Virus record (IMG/VR): IMGVR_UViG_3300047409_000311
Coordinates: 1 to 41,376 of that record
Direction: 5' to 3' (one strand)
Length of the DNA stretch: 41,376 nucleotides
Source: a virus
Shown: in pieces, positions 31,743 through 38,703 of the stretch
Numbering within the stretch: position 1 is the stretch's first letter
Layout: every line of letters starts with the position of its first letter
Notes under the pieces: model-generated
Databases searched by the model: none
What the model was told of the DNA's origin: nothing
Seen by the model: the letters and a program-made list of their open reading frames with translations, nothing else
Program-made: the position numbers and the translations under genes

Positions 31743-31921
31743 CCCCCGCCGAGATGACGGATCAACTCCGGATCGGCGACACGGTGCGGCACGAAAGCGA
31801 CGACGGTTCGATGGGAACCGCGCAAGTCCTCGCCATCGAGATGGGCCATGCGTGGTGCTACTATCGGAAAGCGGATTGCCATCGCGTGCAAGCGTTGGCC
31901 AGGCTGGAGCGTCTCTCGTGA
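31739..31921 (+). CDS. Hypothetical small protein (60 aa)
   Basis: It is coupled at both ends by 4-bp overlaps. The sequence LRIGDTVRHESDDGSMGTAQVLAIEMGHAWCYY is split over a small beta-barrel-like pattern (as in KOW or SH3-like folds), followed by a short helix. No family is recognised. Confidence 0.6.
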   Translation: MTPAEMTDQLRIGDTVRHESDDGSMGTAQVLAIEMGHAWCYYRKADCHRVQALARLERLS

Positions 31922-32160
31922 CCCCCACCGCCCCCGTCACGGCTGACAATCAGATCGTGATGTACTTCCATTGCGGCGGCTGCCTGTCCGACTGCCCACC
32001 CGGCATCTCGCCGGGTGACTGGGCGCGCATCGAGGTCGGCTGGACCCAGCGCGGGCTGCAGGTCCGGTGCAGGCGCTGCGACTTCAACATCATGCACATT
32101 GACTTCGAAGGCCGGAAGCACCCGGCCAACACCTCCAGCGGACGCAAGACCAATGACTGA
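31918..32160 (+). CDS. Zinc-ribbon protein (80 aa)
   Basis: A GTG start overlaps the previous stop (GTGA). Cysteines in CGGCLSDC (about residues 19-26) and CRRC (50-53) form a four-Cys zinc ribbon around a strand (RIEVGWTQRGLQVRC). The tail is basic and Ser-rich. It probably binds nucleic acid, but no specific family is recognised. Confidence 0.65.
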   Translation: MTPTAPVTADNQIVMYFHCGGCLSDCPPGISPGDWARIEVGWTQRGLQVRCRRCDFNIMHIDFEGRKHPANTSSGRKTND

Positions 32161-32178
32161 GATCGAGGAGGCGTGGCT

Positions 32179-32406
32179 GTGACCCCCGCCGAGTTCAGCG
32201 CCGCCATGGCTGCCCTGGGGTGGTCGCACAGGGAGCTTGCGCGGCGTCTGCGGTGTGACAGCGGGCTACCCACCCGCTGGGCGCGTGGAACGGCTCCGGT
32301 GCCCCTCCCGCTGGCGCGGTGGCTGGTGAGCGCCTGGGACTGGCACGAGATGCACCCGGCGCCGGAGGATTGGCGGGTCTGGCGCGCGGGGGAGATGCGG
32401 CGCTAA
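32179..32406 (+). CDS. XRE/Cro-type helix-turn-helix protein (75 aa)
   Basis: The GTG at 32179 is 7 bp after AGGAGG; the in-frame GTG at 32173 is too close to that site. The core AALGWSHRELARRLRCDSGLPTRWARG is a helix-turn-helix of the short phage type, followed by PVPLPLARWLVSAWDWHEMH. It is a candidate to bind the operator-like repeats at 31228-31278 and control its own operon. It is the last gene before a strong terminator. Confidence 0.75.
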   Translation: MTPAEFSAAMAALGWSHRELARRLRCDSGLPTRWARGTAPVPLPLARWLVSAWDWHEMHPAPEDWRVWRAGEMRR

Positions 32407-32460
32407 TCTGCGTCCGTCGCGGGGACGCCTCGCGACTGTCACCACGATCCACTCCGACCG

Positions 32461-32496
32461 CCGCCGCCCTTCCCCCCTAAAGGCGGCGGTTTTTTT
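32461..32496 (+). terminator. Rho-independent terminator
   Basis: A perfect 8-bp stem CCGCCGCC / GGCGGCGG with a 13-base loop is directly followed by seven T residues. It ends the rightward 31299-32406 cluster. It has no T run in the other direction, so it works on this strand only. Confidence 0.9.
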
Positions 32497-32500
32497 GTGG

Positions 32501-32887
32501 CTATGGCTTTGCTCGCTTGATCGCGGCGCGAATCTGTTCGGCTGTGACAGGCGCGCCGTGCATCCCGAGGGCGACGAGCCACGCGGTGATGAAGTCGTCC
32601 GCATCAACCCAGTCCTTCTGCGTGACCTGGGCGGGCCATCCCCAGTCGTCGATGTTCTCGGCGAGGCGGTTGGCGGCGATTGTGTATGTGCCGTCACGTG
32701 CCTCGATGCCGAATGCGGTGACGGCCCACTGGCGTCCTTGCCACCACAGGGGGTCGAGAGCTTCGGCGCGGCACTTAACCGGGCGCTCGTCCATGATGAT
32801 GGGCTTGTCGCCTCGGCGTGGCCTGGGCGGGGGGCGGGCAAGAAACTCAGCGGCGGTCATGATCACGAGTTTTTCTCTCTCCGTCAT
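32501..32887 (-). CDS. Hypothetical protein downstream of the origin-like region (128 aa)
   Basis: The ATG at 32887 follows AAGGAA; longer in-frame starts run into the repeat-rich noncoding region and are unlikely. The sequence includes LDPLWWQGRQWAVTAFGIEA, then GTYTIAANRLAE and DADDFITAWLVALGMHG. No family is recognised. It is the last gene of the leftward replication block. Confidence 0.65.
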   Translation of the reverse strand: MTEREKLVIMTAAEFLARPPPRPRRGDKPIIMDERPVKCRAEALDPLWWQGRQWAVTAFGIEARDGTYTIAANRLAENIDDWGWPAQVTQKDWVDADDFITAWLVALGMHGAPVTAEQIRAAIKRAKP

Positions 32888-33366
32888 GGTTTGGGTTCCT
32901 TCCGGTTCTTCTGCTTCCATTTCCGGAGCGCCCATTTGTCCTTGGCCTCGGCTCTGGGGTTGTCGCCGTGGGCTCTGGGGTTGGTTCCCATCGCTCGCGG
33001 GTTGATGCCGTTCGCTCTGGTTCCGGAGTTCGGGTGTGGTTTCATGCGCGCGTCCTTTTGGTTGCATTACCCTCCCGCTGGCGGGGGTCTTCCAAGACCC
33101 CCCGACCTCTGTGGGAGGGTCGGGGTATAAGGGGGGATGTCTCCGCCGCGTCTCCGCAAGGTCTCCGCCTGGCAAAAACGGCGTCCGCCAGCCACTTTCA
33201 TCGGTCATTACGCAGTCAGGCGGCGTATCCATATTTGATCGTTACGCTTGGGTCTCCGCACGTCTCCGGGGGCATTGATATTATTGGCGGAGACATGCCT
33301 ATTCTCATTTTTGTGACTCCGGCCGCGGAGACGGAAATCATGACTTTTGAGTACGTCTCCGTAAAC
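32888..33366. other. Gene-free region with hairpins and iterons, candidate replication origin
   Basis: This 479-bp gap between the PrimPol gene and the next has no supported gene. It contains two adjacent strong hairpins. One is at 33083-33102 (GGGGGTCT, 4-base loop, AGACCCCC). The other is at 33100-33125 (CCCCGACC / GGTCGGGG). Eight copies of GTCTCCG follow at 33139-33361. Around 32940-33050 there is a run of GGTT and CTCTGG-type short repeats. The iterons plus structure next to a primase-helicase gene suggest an origin; this is inference. Confidence 0.55.
33139..33361. repeat. GTCTCCG iterons
   Basis: Direct copies start at 33139, 33150, 33161 (exactly 11 bp apart), 33252, 33262 (10 bp apart) and 33355; inverted copies are at 33288-33294 and 33326-33332. 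Eight copies of a 7-mer in 223 bp is far above chance. The helical phasing suggests a protein binding on one face of the DNA. Confidence 0.85.
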
Positions 33367-35490
33367 CTATGGTTGTAGAACCTTCAGAACCCGGAGGCCT
33401 CTTAGTTTCGCCTTAGAGTCGATTATCTCCACTCTGAGGTATCCTTCGGTGAGCCATGCCTGGACCGCCCTGCCGACTTTTTTCTCATTCACACCGAGGC
33501 GTTGCGAGGCCCACAGTCCTATGTAGCGGCCGTGGTTTCTGGACCTCGGTTCGCTTGACCAGGGGTCTCCGCCTTTCCATGCGCGGTCGATCTCGGCGAA
33601 GATGGCTTCGATGTCCGGCCAGTCCAGTTCGGGACGGTTCTTGATCGGGGTTGTGTTGGCGAAGGCGCCATTATCCCATGACGCGGTGATCTCTCCGCCG
33701 GATGGGGCGTAGTTGGATTTCATCCGGCTTATCAGGCGCGTATTGGCGTCTTCATCGGGTCGGGTCATGTAGATCCGAGACCGGAAGGTATTGTTCCAAC
33801 CGGTTGATCCGCTGGTTCCCGTCCCGTTGGCCAGTCCAGACAGAGATGGATGAGCCGGGATAACGACGGCGCACTCGTAGCGTCGGGCGATATTGCCGCC
33901 GACGCCCTGGACGAACTGTCGCGCCTGTGAGCGGTTGACCTCGTTGCCGCCGAAGATGTCGGCGAGGGTATCGAGGACCACGAGGCGCGGCCGGAATTTA
34001 TCCAGGTACTCGCACATCTGGCCAAACAGGCCGGTGGGTTTCCCTCGGTTTTCCTGGTCGAATGTCATCAGCAGATTATCGAAACCCAGACGCGCGGATA
34101 TCCGCAGGTTTTCGAGGTTTCCCATGGTTACGCCGTAGGATCGGTTGATGCCTTCCTGTCGGCGGTGGAGTTCGTTGGCATCGTCCTCGCACATGAACCC
34201 GAAGGCCCGGCCGCCCCTGATGGTAAGACCGAGCCATGGCAGAGCCAAAGCCGTGGAGCTTAGGAGTTGCTGGGCGAGGAGTGACTTTCCGACACCGCCG
34301 TCACCGTAAAGGCCGGTCACGTATCCGATGGGTATCCACTGATCGATGAGCCATTGGCGGAGCGGCGCGGGCGCGGTCCAGTGGACGGGTGGATTGATGA
34401 CAAGCCCATCACGCGCGTCAGCCTGGGTCTCCGCTCGTGTCTCCGCCACGTCTCCGCGAAAGTCTGACGTCTCCGCAGCGGATTGATCTGAAACGATACT
34501 TTGTTCGAGAGAGTGCCACCAACCGGGGTCGTCCGGTGTTGGCGGCGGCTCCGGCACGTCTGGTTCGGGGTGGAACGTGCCGCCGGCCAGGTGGAACAGC
34601 GTACCGGCGCCGATCTTTGTCGGTGGCGATTCAGGGAAGTGTTGCCAGCGTTTCTCGGTCTCCTCCGCGTTATAGGCTGGATTGCGTTTCGACCATGCGT
34701 CCCACAGTTCGCCGCCAAACGGTGATCCGCCGGTCGCGGCCCAGAGAGCCAGACCGATGCGGGTCCATGCGTCCCAGTCGGCCGGAGCGGTGTTTGGGAT
34801 GGCTGCCATGGCGGCGGCGACGCGGAGCGGTTCGGCCTGGGGATCGGTGGCGGCGTGGTGATCCCGCGCATGGCCGTTGGCGTATCCTGGCGGCTCGGCG
34901 CCGATCAGGGGCGCCACTTCCCGCAGGAACGCCAGCACGGCGTCTTCGGTGATCGCGGGCAGTTGGTTGGCGGTGATCTCGCCGGGTGCCTCCGGGAACC
35001 ATTCCAGATCAGCGCCGCTGTCATGGCGGCCGAAGGCGACGAATTGCTGTCCTGCGCCGAGCACCTCGACCTTCAGGGAGTTTCCTGGCGTGTGCATGAC
35101 GCCGGTGATGGCGACCTTGCCTGGCGCGCCTGTCGCGGCGCGGTAGAGCAGTAGGCAGCGTGGCGAGTTGCGACGTCTGCGGATTGGCGCCTCGCCGAAC
35201 CTGTCCACGGCCATGGCGCGAATGCGGCTCGCGATCCCTGGATCGTCCACGTCGATATCGATAGGCCGCAACCGGTCACCGAGGATTCCGGTGTTTGTCG
35301 CGAACTCAACGGCCGGGATGGTGGTGCAGAACGGCGGGTCTTTAAGGGCTGACTCGCGCCAGTTGTCGCCGAGGGGGCGTTTGCCTGGGGACGGTCCTTT
35401 GGCGTCCCAGTTGTGGATTGGGACGGGCCGGAAGCCGGCCTTCCAGAGGTGTTGACGGGTGGCGGCGATGATATCCAGGGCCTGGGTCAT
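33367..35490 (-). CDS. Replication protein: PrimPol primase-polymerase fused to RepA/RecA-like helicase
   Basis: Residues 1-200 are a bifunctional primase/polymerase domain: KRPLGDNW, TGILGDRLRPIDIDVDD (Asp 78/80 metal site) and a C-terminal His/Arg part. Residues 222-300 look like a PriCT linker domain (DWDAWTRIGLALWAATGG, KRNPAYNAEETEKRW). Residues 370-640 are an AAA_25/RepA-type ATPase with Walker A GDGGVGKS (396-403) and Walker B LVVLD (503-507), then IPAHPSLSG. A winged-helix-like end (GVNEKKVGRAVQAWLTEGYL) follows. Such a protein can prime and unwind at a phage or plasmid origin. Four extra iteron copies lie inside its linker region. Confidence 0.88.
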   Translation of the reverse strand: MTQALDIIAATRQHLWKAGFRPVPIHNWDAKGPSPGKRPLGDNWRESALKDPPFCTTIPAVEFATNTGILGDRLRPIDIDVDDPGIASRIRAMAVDRFGEAPIRRRRNSPRCLLLYRAATGAPGKVAITGVMHTPGNSLKVEVLGAGQQFVAFGRHDSGADLEWFPEAPGEITANQLPAITEDAVLAFLREVAPLIGAEPPGYANGHARDHHAATDPQAEPLRVAAAMAAIPNTAPADWDAWTRIGLALWAATGGSPFGGELWDAWSKRNPAYNAEETEKRWQHFPESPPTKIGAGTLFHLAGGTFHPEPDVPEPPPTPDDPGWWHSLEQSIVSDQSAAETSDFRGDVAETRAETQADARDGLVINPPVHWTAPAPLRQWLIDQWIPIGYVTGLYGDGGVGKSLLAQQLLSSTALALPWLGLTIRGGRAFGFMCEDDANELHRRQEGINRSYGVTMGNLENLRISARLGFDNLLMTFDQENRGKPTGLFGQMCEYLDKFRPRLVVLDTLADIFGGNEVNRSQARQFVQGVGGNIARRYECAVVIPAHPSLSGLANGTGTSGSTGWNNTFRSRIYMTRPDEDANTRLISRMKSNYAPSGGEITASWDNGAFANTTPIKNRPELDWPDIEAIFAEIDRAWKGGDPWSSEPRSRNHGRYIGLWASQRLGVNEKKVGRAVQAWLTEGYLRVEIIDSKAKLRGLRVLKVLQP
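34427..34475. repeat. Second GTCTCCG iteron cluster, inside the replication gene
   Basis: Copies start at 34427, 34439, 34450 and 34469 (steps of 12, 11 and 19 bp). On the coding strand they encode repeated Ala-Glu-Thr in the unstructured linker between primase and helicase. The motif is the same 7-mer as in the intergenic array. A further single copy lies at 33565. Confidence 0.8.
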
Positions 35491-35735
35491 ACCCGCACTT
35501 CCACGACCAACGCCCAGAGCGCGAGTGCGTCACCGATCTCCGCCCAGCCGAGGTGTTCGGGGGTGTACATGGCTGTCACCGTCAGCCGGATACGTTGTTC
35601 GAGGGTGAGCCGATCCGCGAAGTTGTTCAGCAGTTCGTACGCCGCGTCGGCGGCGCGCTGCTGAACCAGGAACGGCGGCGGCGGCAGCTTCATGAGCCGG
35701 CGCATGGACCGGCTCTCGGCTGGTGTGGTGAGCAC
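35487..35735 (-). CDS. Hypothetical small protein before the replication gene (82 aa)
   Basis: GTG at 35735 follows GGGGAGAGG, a strong site; its stop overlaps the replication protein start (ATGA). The protein is helical, with PPPPFLVQQRAADAAYELL and RLTLEQRIRLTVTAMYT. The tail is hydrophobic (IGDALALWALVVEV). No family is recognised; the coupling suggests a replication accessory role. Confidence 0.65.
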   Translation of the reverse strand: MLTTPAESRSMRRLMKLPPPPFLVQQRAADAAYELLNNFADRLTLEQRIRLTVTAMYTPEHLGWAEIGDALALWALVVEVRV

Positions 35736-35829
35736 GCCTCTCCCCTTGCACGCCGCGACATGATCGGGCAGAAAGGGATAGCGACGTCCCCGGCTTCCCG
35801 GTCACAACCCGGCGAGTTGAACAAGTTAC

Positions 35830-35869
35830 AGGCCCGAAGCGACTCCAATCGCTCCGGGCCTTTGCTTTT
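35830..35869 (+). terminator. Long hairpin with T-rich tail, orphan terminator
   Basis: The stem AGGCCCG-A-AGCGA / TCGCT-C-CGGGCCT has one mismatch and a 6-base loop, and is followed by TTTGCTTTT on the plus strand. No rightward gene is recognised upstream, so it may end a small RNA or an antisense transcript in the 163-bp gap between the ERF gene and the next. Confidence 0.55.
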
Positions 35870-35898
35870 GCGCCCCGTCCGTTGGTTTGTCCACACGC

Positions 35899-36819
35899 TC
35901 ACCCGGCGGCGGCCGGCTCACGGAATGGATCTTCTCCGGGCGCATACAGTCCGTCGTCCTCCGGCGCGGCCGTCTCGGAGGCGGCGGTTCGCGCGATGGC
36001 TGTCTGGATCATATGGTTGAGCCGGTCGGCGGCGCCGTTGCGGAGTTTGTCCTGTGCCTGCTGGACATCGGAGCGGGCCAGTATCGCATCGACCTCTTCG
36101 CCGCCCTCACACGCGGCCAACTCCGCCGCCAGGGCATCGAGCCATTGTGTGACCGTGGGGCGTTTGGGTTGCTCGATGGCTGGGATTGCCCCGGTTACCC
36201 CCTGCTCGGCCACCTGATTGGGTATCGTCGACGCGACGGGTGGCCGTGATGGTGGCGCGGTCCATCGCCGGCGGCCGGCCTCGCCGTCATCGTCTTGCTC
36301 GTCGGTCAGGACGAGGCTGAACACCATGCCCAACAAATACCGTTTCAAATACGTGGTCGTGCTGCCGGTGGCCTGGATGCCGGTCATCTGGGTGCGTCCG
36401 CCGGCGGCTCCGGCGATCACGACCGGGCCTTCGAGGCTGGTGGTCTCGACGTGATCACCCAGCGACACGATGCAGGTGACGCATTGCCATCCTGGCTGCG
36501 TGGCGGGCGCGGAGCCGAAGCGGACGTTCAGGCCGTGCCTGGTGGCGGCGGGCAGGATGGTGGAGAGCATGCCGTCGAGGGTGGCGTAGCGCGAGCGCAG
36601 ATGGTCGTTCTTGGCGTCCCGGTGGATGGCGCGCATTTCGGCCTGGGCGCTTGCCATGGCGTCGTTGAAGGCGCGGCGCGCCTGAGTGGCCTCGCGCTCG
36701 CGGAGGAAGTTCACCGCCACTTCAAACTTTGTCGCGTCGAACTGTGGATCGGTCGCGGCGCGGCTCAGCAACGCGGTGATGGGATCGGCGCCGGTAGCGG
36801 CGGGGATGAGGTCGCTCAT
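35899..36819 (-). CDS. ERF-family single-strand annealing protein
   Basis: The 306-residue protein shows the ERF pattern: RRAFNDAMASAQAEM, then HLRSRYATLDGMLSTILPAA, GLNVRFGSAPA, and the later GSTTTYLKRYLLGMVFSLVL followed by DEQDDDG. These proteins anneal complementary single strands in phage recombination and genome circularisation. A good AAAGGA site precedes the ATG. The C-terminal third (about 205-306) is variable, with a Pro-rich linker and an acidic end. It lies with the Gp157-like gene upstream, a common pairing. Confidence 0.88.
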   Translation of the reverse strand: MSDLIPAATGADPITALLSRAATDPQFDATKFEVAVNFLREREATQARRAFNDAMASAQAEMRAIHRDAKNDHLRSRYATLDGMLSTILPAATRHGLNVRFGSAPATQPGWQCVTCIVSLGDHVETTSLEGPVVIAGAAGGRTQMTGIQATGSTTTYLKRYLLGMVFSLVLTDEQDDDGEAGRRRWTAPPSRPPVASTIPNQVAEQGVTGAIPAIEQPKRPTVTQWLDALAAELAACEGGEEVDAILARSDVQQAQDKLRNGAADRLNHMIQTAIARTAASETAAPEDDGLYAPGEDPFREPAAAG

Positions 36820-36823
36820 TGGA

Positions 36824-37360
36824 TTATCCTTTGCGGATCGTGAGGTAATCGGCGCCGTTTTTCAGGGCCGCGCCGGGCACGTCGTGGCCGGCCTCGATCG
36901 CGGATTTGATGGTGGCCTTGTCCGGTTTCCGCTCCGTCACGACCTCGACGTAGATGTCCGGCACTTCGTTGACGTCGCTGATGTGAACGCCGAGACGACC
37001 TTTGGCGACGGAAGCGGTAAGGTCGCCGAGTTCGACCTTTTTCTTGCCCATGACCTCCATGATGGTCATTGCGAGGCCCTTCATCGCCTCTTCGCGTGCG
37101 AGGTAGCGGCGTTTGCGGGCCACGATCAGATCCGCTTGTTCGTCAGCGGCCTTCGCCATGGCCTCCGCATGCACTTTGGCGCGCAATACCCTGGCCAGGA
37201 TCTCCTCGGCGTCGCCCTGGACGGGGCCGAGGATTTCGGTGAGCGCGGCCTCGTCATGTTCGAGGGACGGGTCGCTTTCGAGCAGGCTTTCGCGGGTGGC
37301 GAGCCATGCCGTCATCACGTTCTCGATGCGGAAGCCCGACGGGGGGCGGATTTCGTTCAT
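36824..37360 (-). CDS. Gp157-family protein
   Basis: ATG at 37360 follows AAGGAA. The N-terminal two thirds are a long helical region (ILARVLRAKVHAEAMAKAAD, ARKRRYLAREEAMKGLAMTI). The last third has the family's beta part: KKVELGDLTASVAKGRLGVH, VNEVPDIYVEVV and an end with IKSAIEAGHDVPGAAL. Siphovirus Gp157 relatives occur beside annealing proteins; their exact function is not settled. It is the first gene of the leftward replication block and follows a consensus promoter. Confidence 0.82.
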   Translation of the reverse strand: MNEIRPPSGFRIENVMTAWLATRESLLESDPSLEHDEAALTEILGPVQGDAEEILARVLRAKVHAEAMAKAADEQADLIVARKRRYLAREEAMKGLAMTIMEVMGKKKVELGDLTASVAKGRLGVHISDVNEVPDIYVEVVTERKPDKATIKSAIEAGHDVPGAALKNGADYLTIRKG

Positions 37361-37371
37361 GTGTGGGTTCC

Positions 37372-37400
37372 TTGACATTGCGATAGCGGTTGTTTATACA
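37372..37400 (+). promoter_or_regulatory. Consensus promoter for the RHH gene
   Basis: TTGACA (37372-37377), 17-bp spacer, TATACA (37395-37400). It drives rightward transcription from about 37406 into the ribbon-helix-helix gene at 37433. Its -10 box overlaps the -10 box of the opposing promoter at 37393-37421 by four bases. Confidence 0.8.
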
Positions 37401-37421
37401 AGTGAGTAGATACAATGTCAA
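37393..37421 (-). promoter_or_regulatory. Consensus promoter for the replication/recombination block
   Basis: On the minus strand: TTGACA (37421-37416), 17-bp spacer, TATAAA (37398-37393). It would start leftward transcription near 37386, just before the Gp157-like gene. The spacer and flank hold two TTGTAT copies 13 bases apart, possible half-sites for the ribbon-helix-helix protein. Only one of the two overlapping promoters could bind polymerase at once. Confidence 0.85.
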
Positions 37422-37432
37422 TCAGGTGTATT

Positions 37433-37624
37433 ATGGTTTCTGAGCGGCGAACGGCAAATATCCTGATGCGGACGACGCCCAATGTGAAAAGCGAGGCGGA
37501 GCGAATCGCCGCCGTTGAACGCCGTACGCTGTCGGCCTGGATCGAGGGCCTGATCCTCGATGCCGTGGAACAGCGGCGGTCACGCAAAGGGCGGGAACAC
37601 GTCACGGATCGGTCCGCAGCCTGA
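37433..37624 (+). CDS. Ribbon-helix-helix (Arc/CopG-like) DNA-binding protein
   Basis: ATG at 37433 lies 4-5 bp after AGGTG. The 63-residue protein has a short beta strand (TANILMRTT) and two helices (VKSEAERIAAVERRTLSAW, IEGLILDAVEQRR), the pattern of ribbon-helix-helix regulators. The position directly beside two overlapping promoters suggests it represses the leftward one and perhaps its own. Its 3' end overlaps the convergent gene at 37602 by 23 bp. Confidence 0.8.
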   Translation: MVSERRTANILMRTTPNVKSEAERIAAVERRTLSAWIEGLILDAVEQRRSRKGREHVTDRSAA

Positions 37625-37832
37625 GCCACTCCGGCACCGGCACGTCCGGCCGAGGCGCGGCGCGCGGGTCGAGGGCGATGGCGGCCGCGAAGTCGAACGG
37701 CTCGGGAGCGTGTCGCGATGGGCGAAGGCTGGACGTGTTTGGCGGCGATCGTCGTGTCGCTGCTGGCGTTGGTGCTGTCCGCGCTGAGCGTGTGGGTGCG
37801 GCGCCCCTGAACAATTCCAGTTGCCGGCTCAT
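37602..37832 (-). CDS. Hypothetical Pro/Arg-rich protein (76 aa)
   Basis: The start overlaps the stop of the GcrA-like gene (ATGA), which supports it as the last gene of the leftward early operon. It begins SRQLELFRGAAPT, continues with a disordered Pro/Arg/Ser region and ends PVPEWLRLRTDP. No family is recognised. A short rightward frame with a hydrophobic core overlaps it (see rejected list). Confidence 0.55.
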   Translation of the reverse strand: MSRQLELFRGAAPTRSARTAPTPAATRRSPPNTSSLRPSRHAPEPFDFAAAIALDPRAAPRPDVPVPEWLRLRTDP

Positions 37833-38242
37833 GGCTCCTGCTCCGCCGCGCGCCGAATGGGTGACGGCCGTTTCGGCAGGCCCAGGCGGCTACGTTGTCC
37901 GGCAATGGCGTTGACCGTCGTCCGCATCTCGCGCGCCATCTCGACCAATGTCAGCCCGCGCGCCGACAACTCCGTCAACTTCCCGCGTGCCTCGGGCGAC
38001 CATTCCGGGTTCCGCGTGATACCGTTCAGGTTTGGCGCCTCGACGATCCGATAGTGTTTGAACTCAACGCGGATCAGGCACCCCTCGTCGCACCATTGCT
38101 CCAGTATCGTTCGGACCCACTCCAGCCCGACGCCCGTCGCCTCGGCGATCCGGCGCGGCGAGGCATGCAGGACGGGGCTCCCTTCCGGACCGCCCCGGCG
38201 CTCGGCTTCGATCCACGCCCAGATTTTCTCCCGCGCGTTCAT
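37829..38242 (-). CDS. GcrA-like transcription regulator with N-terminal winged-helix-like part
   Basis: ATG at 38242 overlaps the RusA stop (ATGA); a longer start at 38371 lies inside that gene. The first 75 residues (REKIWAWIEAERRGG, IAEATGVGLEWVRTILEQW, DEGCLIRVE) look like a winged helix. The C-terminal half (EWSPEARGKLTELSARGLTL, MREMRTT-type turn, NAIAGQRSRLGLPKRPSPIR) matches the DNA-binding end of GcrA, the cell-cycle regulator of Alphaproteobacteria. A phage version could redirect host transcription or control phage genes. Confidence 0.72.
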   Translation of the reverse strand: MNAREKIWAWIEAERRGGPEGSPVLHASPRRIAEATGVGLEWVRTILEQWCDEGCLIRVEFKHYRIVEAPNLNGITRNPEWSPEARGKLTELSARGLTLVEMAREMRTTVNAIAGQRSRLGLPKRPSPIRRAAEQEP

Positions 38243-38703
38243 GGAGGCATGATCCATGTCAGCGCCCGCCGCTTCGGCGCATGCCGCCGCGCCCGCCTCG
38301 CTCGCACGCATGCCGGCGCCGGCCTCCGCACCCCGTCCATCTCGGGCAGCGGCCAGAACGCCGCCATGCAATCGGTTCGATCGGCTGGTGTTATCGTGAT
38401 CCCGGCGCAGTTTTTGTCGTTTGAGATGATCCCCATGTTCTGGGCCATGTCGAGGATTGGCTTCACGTTGTTATCAAGATCGACCCGTGATGAACGCGGC
38501 ACCTCGATGGTGATGTTAAACCGTGAGGTAATCGTCACAAGTCCCACGATCTGCATCTTGACGGCCCATCCCGCTTCGTCTCGCCACGCTTTGTATTCCG
38601 GTGTCAGGTCGCGGCGGCCATGACGGGTCATTTGCCGCGAGAACATGCGGTTGGCTGATGTGGGGCGCGGAAAGTTGATGACCACGGCGGGTTGTTCGCT
38701 CAT
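38239..38703 (-). CDS. rusA: RusA-like Holliday junction resolvase
   Basis: ATG at 38703 overlaps the methyltransferase stop (ATGA). Residues 8-20 (INFPRPTSANRMF) and the segment RVDLDNNVKPILDMAQNMGI followed by SNDKN match RusA, with its conserved acidic DxDN..K site. RusA proteins cut four-way junctions in phage recombination. At 154 residues it is longer than the usual 120; the extra is a basic C-terminal tail. It pairs functionally with the ERF annealing protein. Confidence 0.85.
   Translation of the reverse strand: MSEQPAVVINFPRPTSANRMFSRQMTRHGRRDLTPEYKAWRDEAGWAVKMQIVGLVTITSRFNITIEVPRSSRVDLDNNVKPILDMAQNMGIISNDKNCAGITITPADRTDCMAAFWPLPEMDGVRRPAPACVRARRARRHAPKRRALTWIMPP

Noticed and set aside
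33053-33232. N-terminal extension of the gene at 32501-32887 back to 33232
   Set aside because: The extension is translated from hairpin and iteron sequence, is low-complexity, and lacks a ribosome site; the ATG at 32887 has a good one.
35736-35898. Possible tRNA gene
   Set aside because: The stem-loop looked promising, but no T-loop (GTTCGAATC type) or cloverleaf fits, and the hairpin is better read as a terminator.
37718-37810. A rightward 30-residue frame with a hydrophobic helix (AAIVVSLLALVLSALSVWV)
   Set aside because: It lies entirely antisense to the coupled gene at 37602-37832 and its ribosome site is poor (GGGAG 10-12 bp away). It could be a real tiny membrane protein but the opposing gene is better supported.
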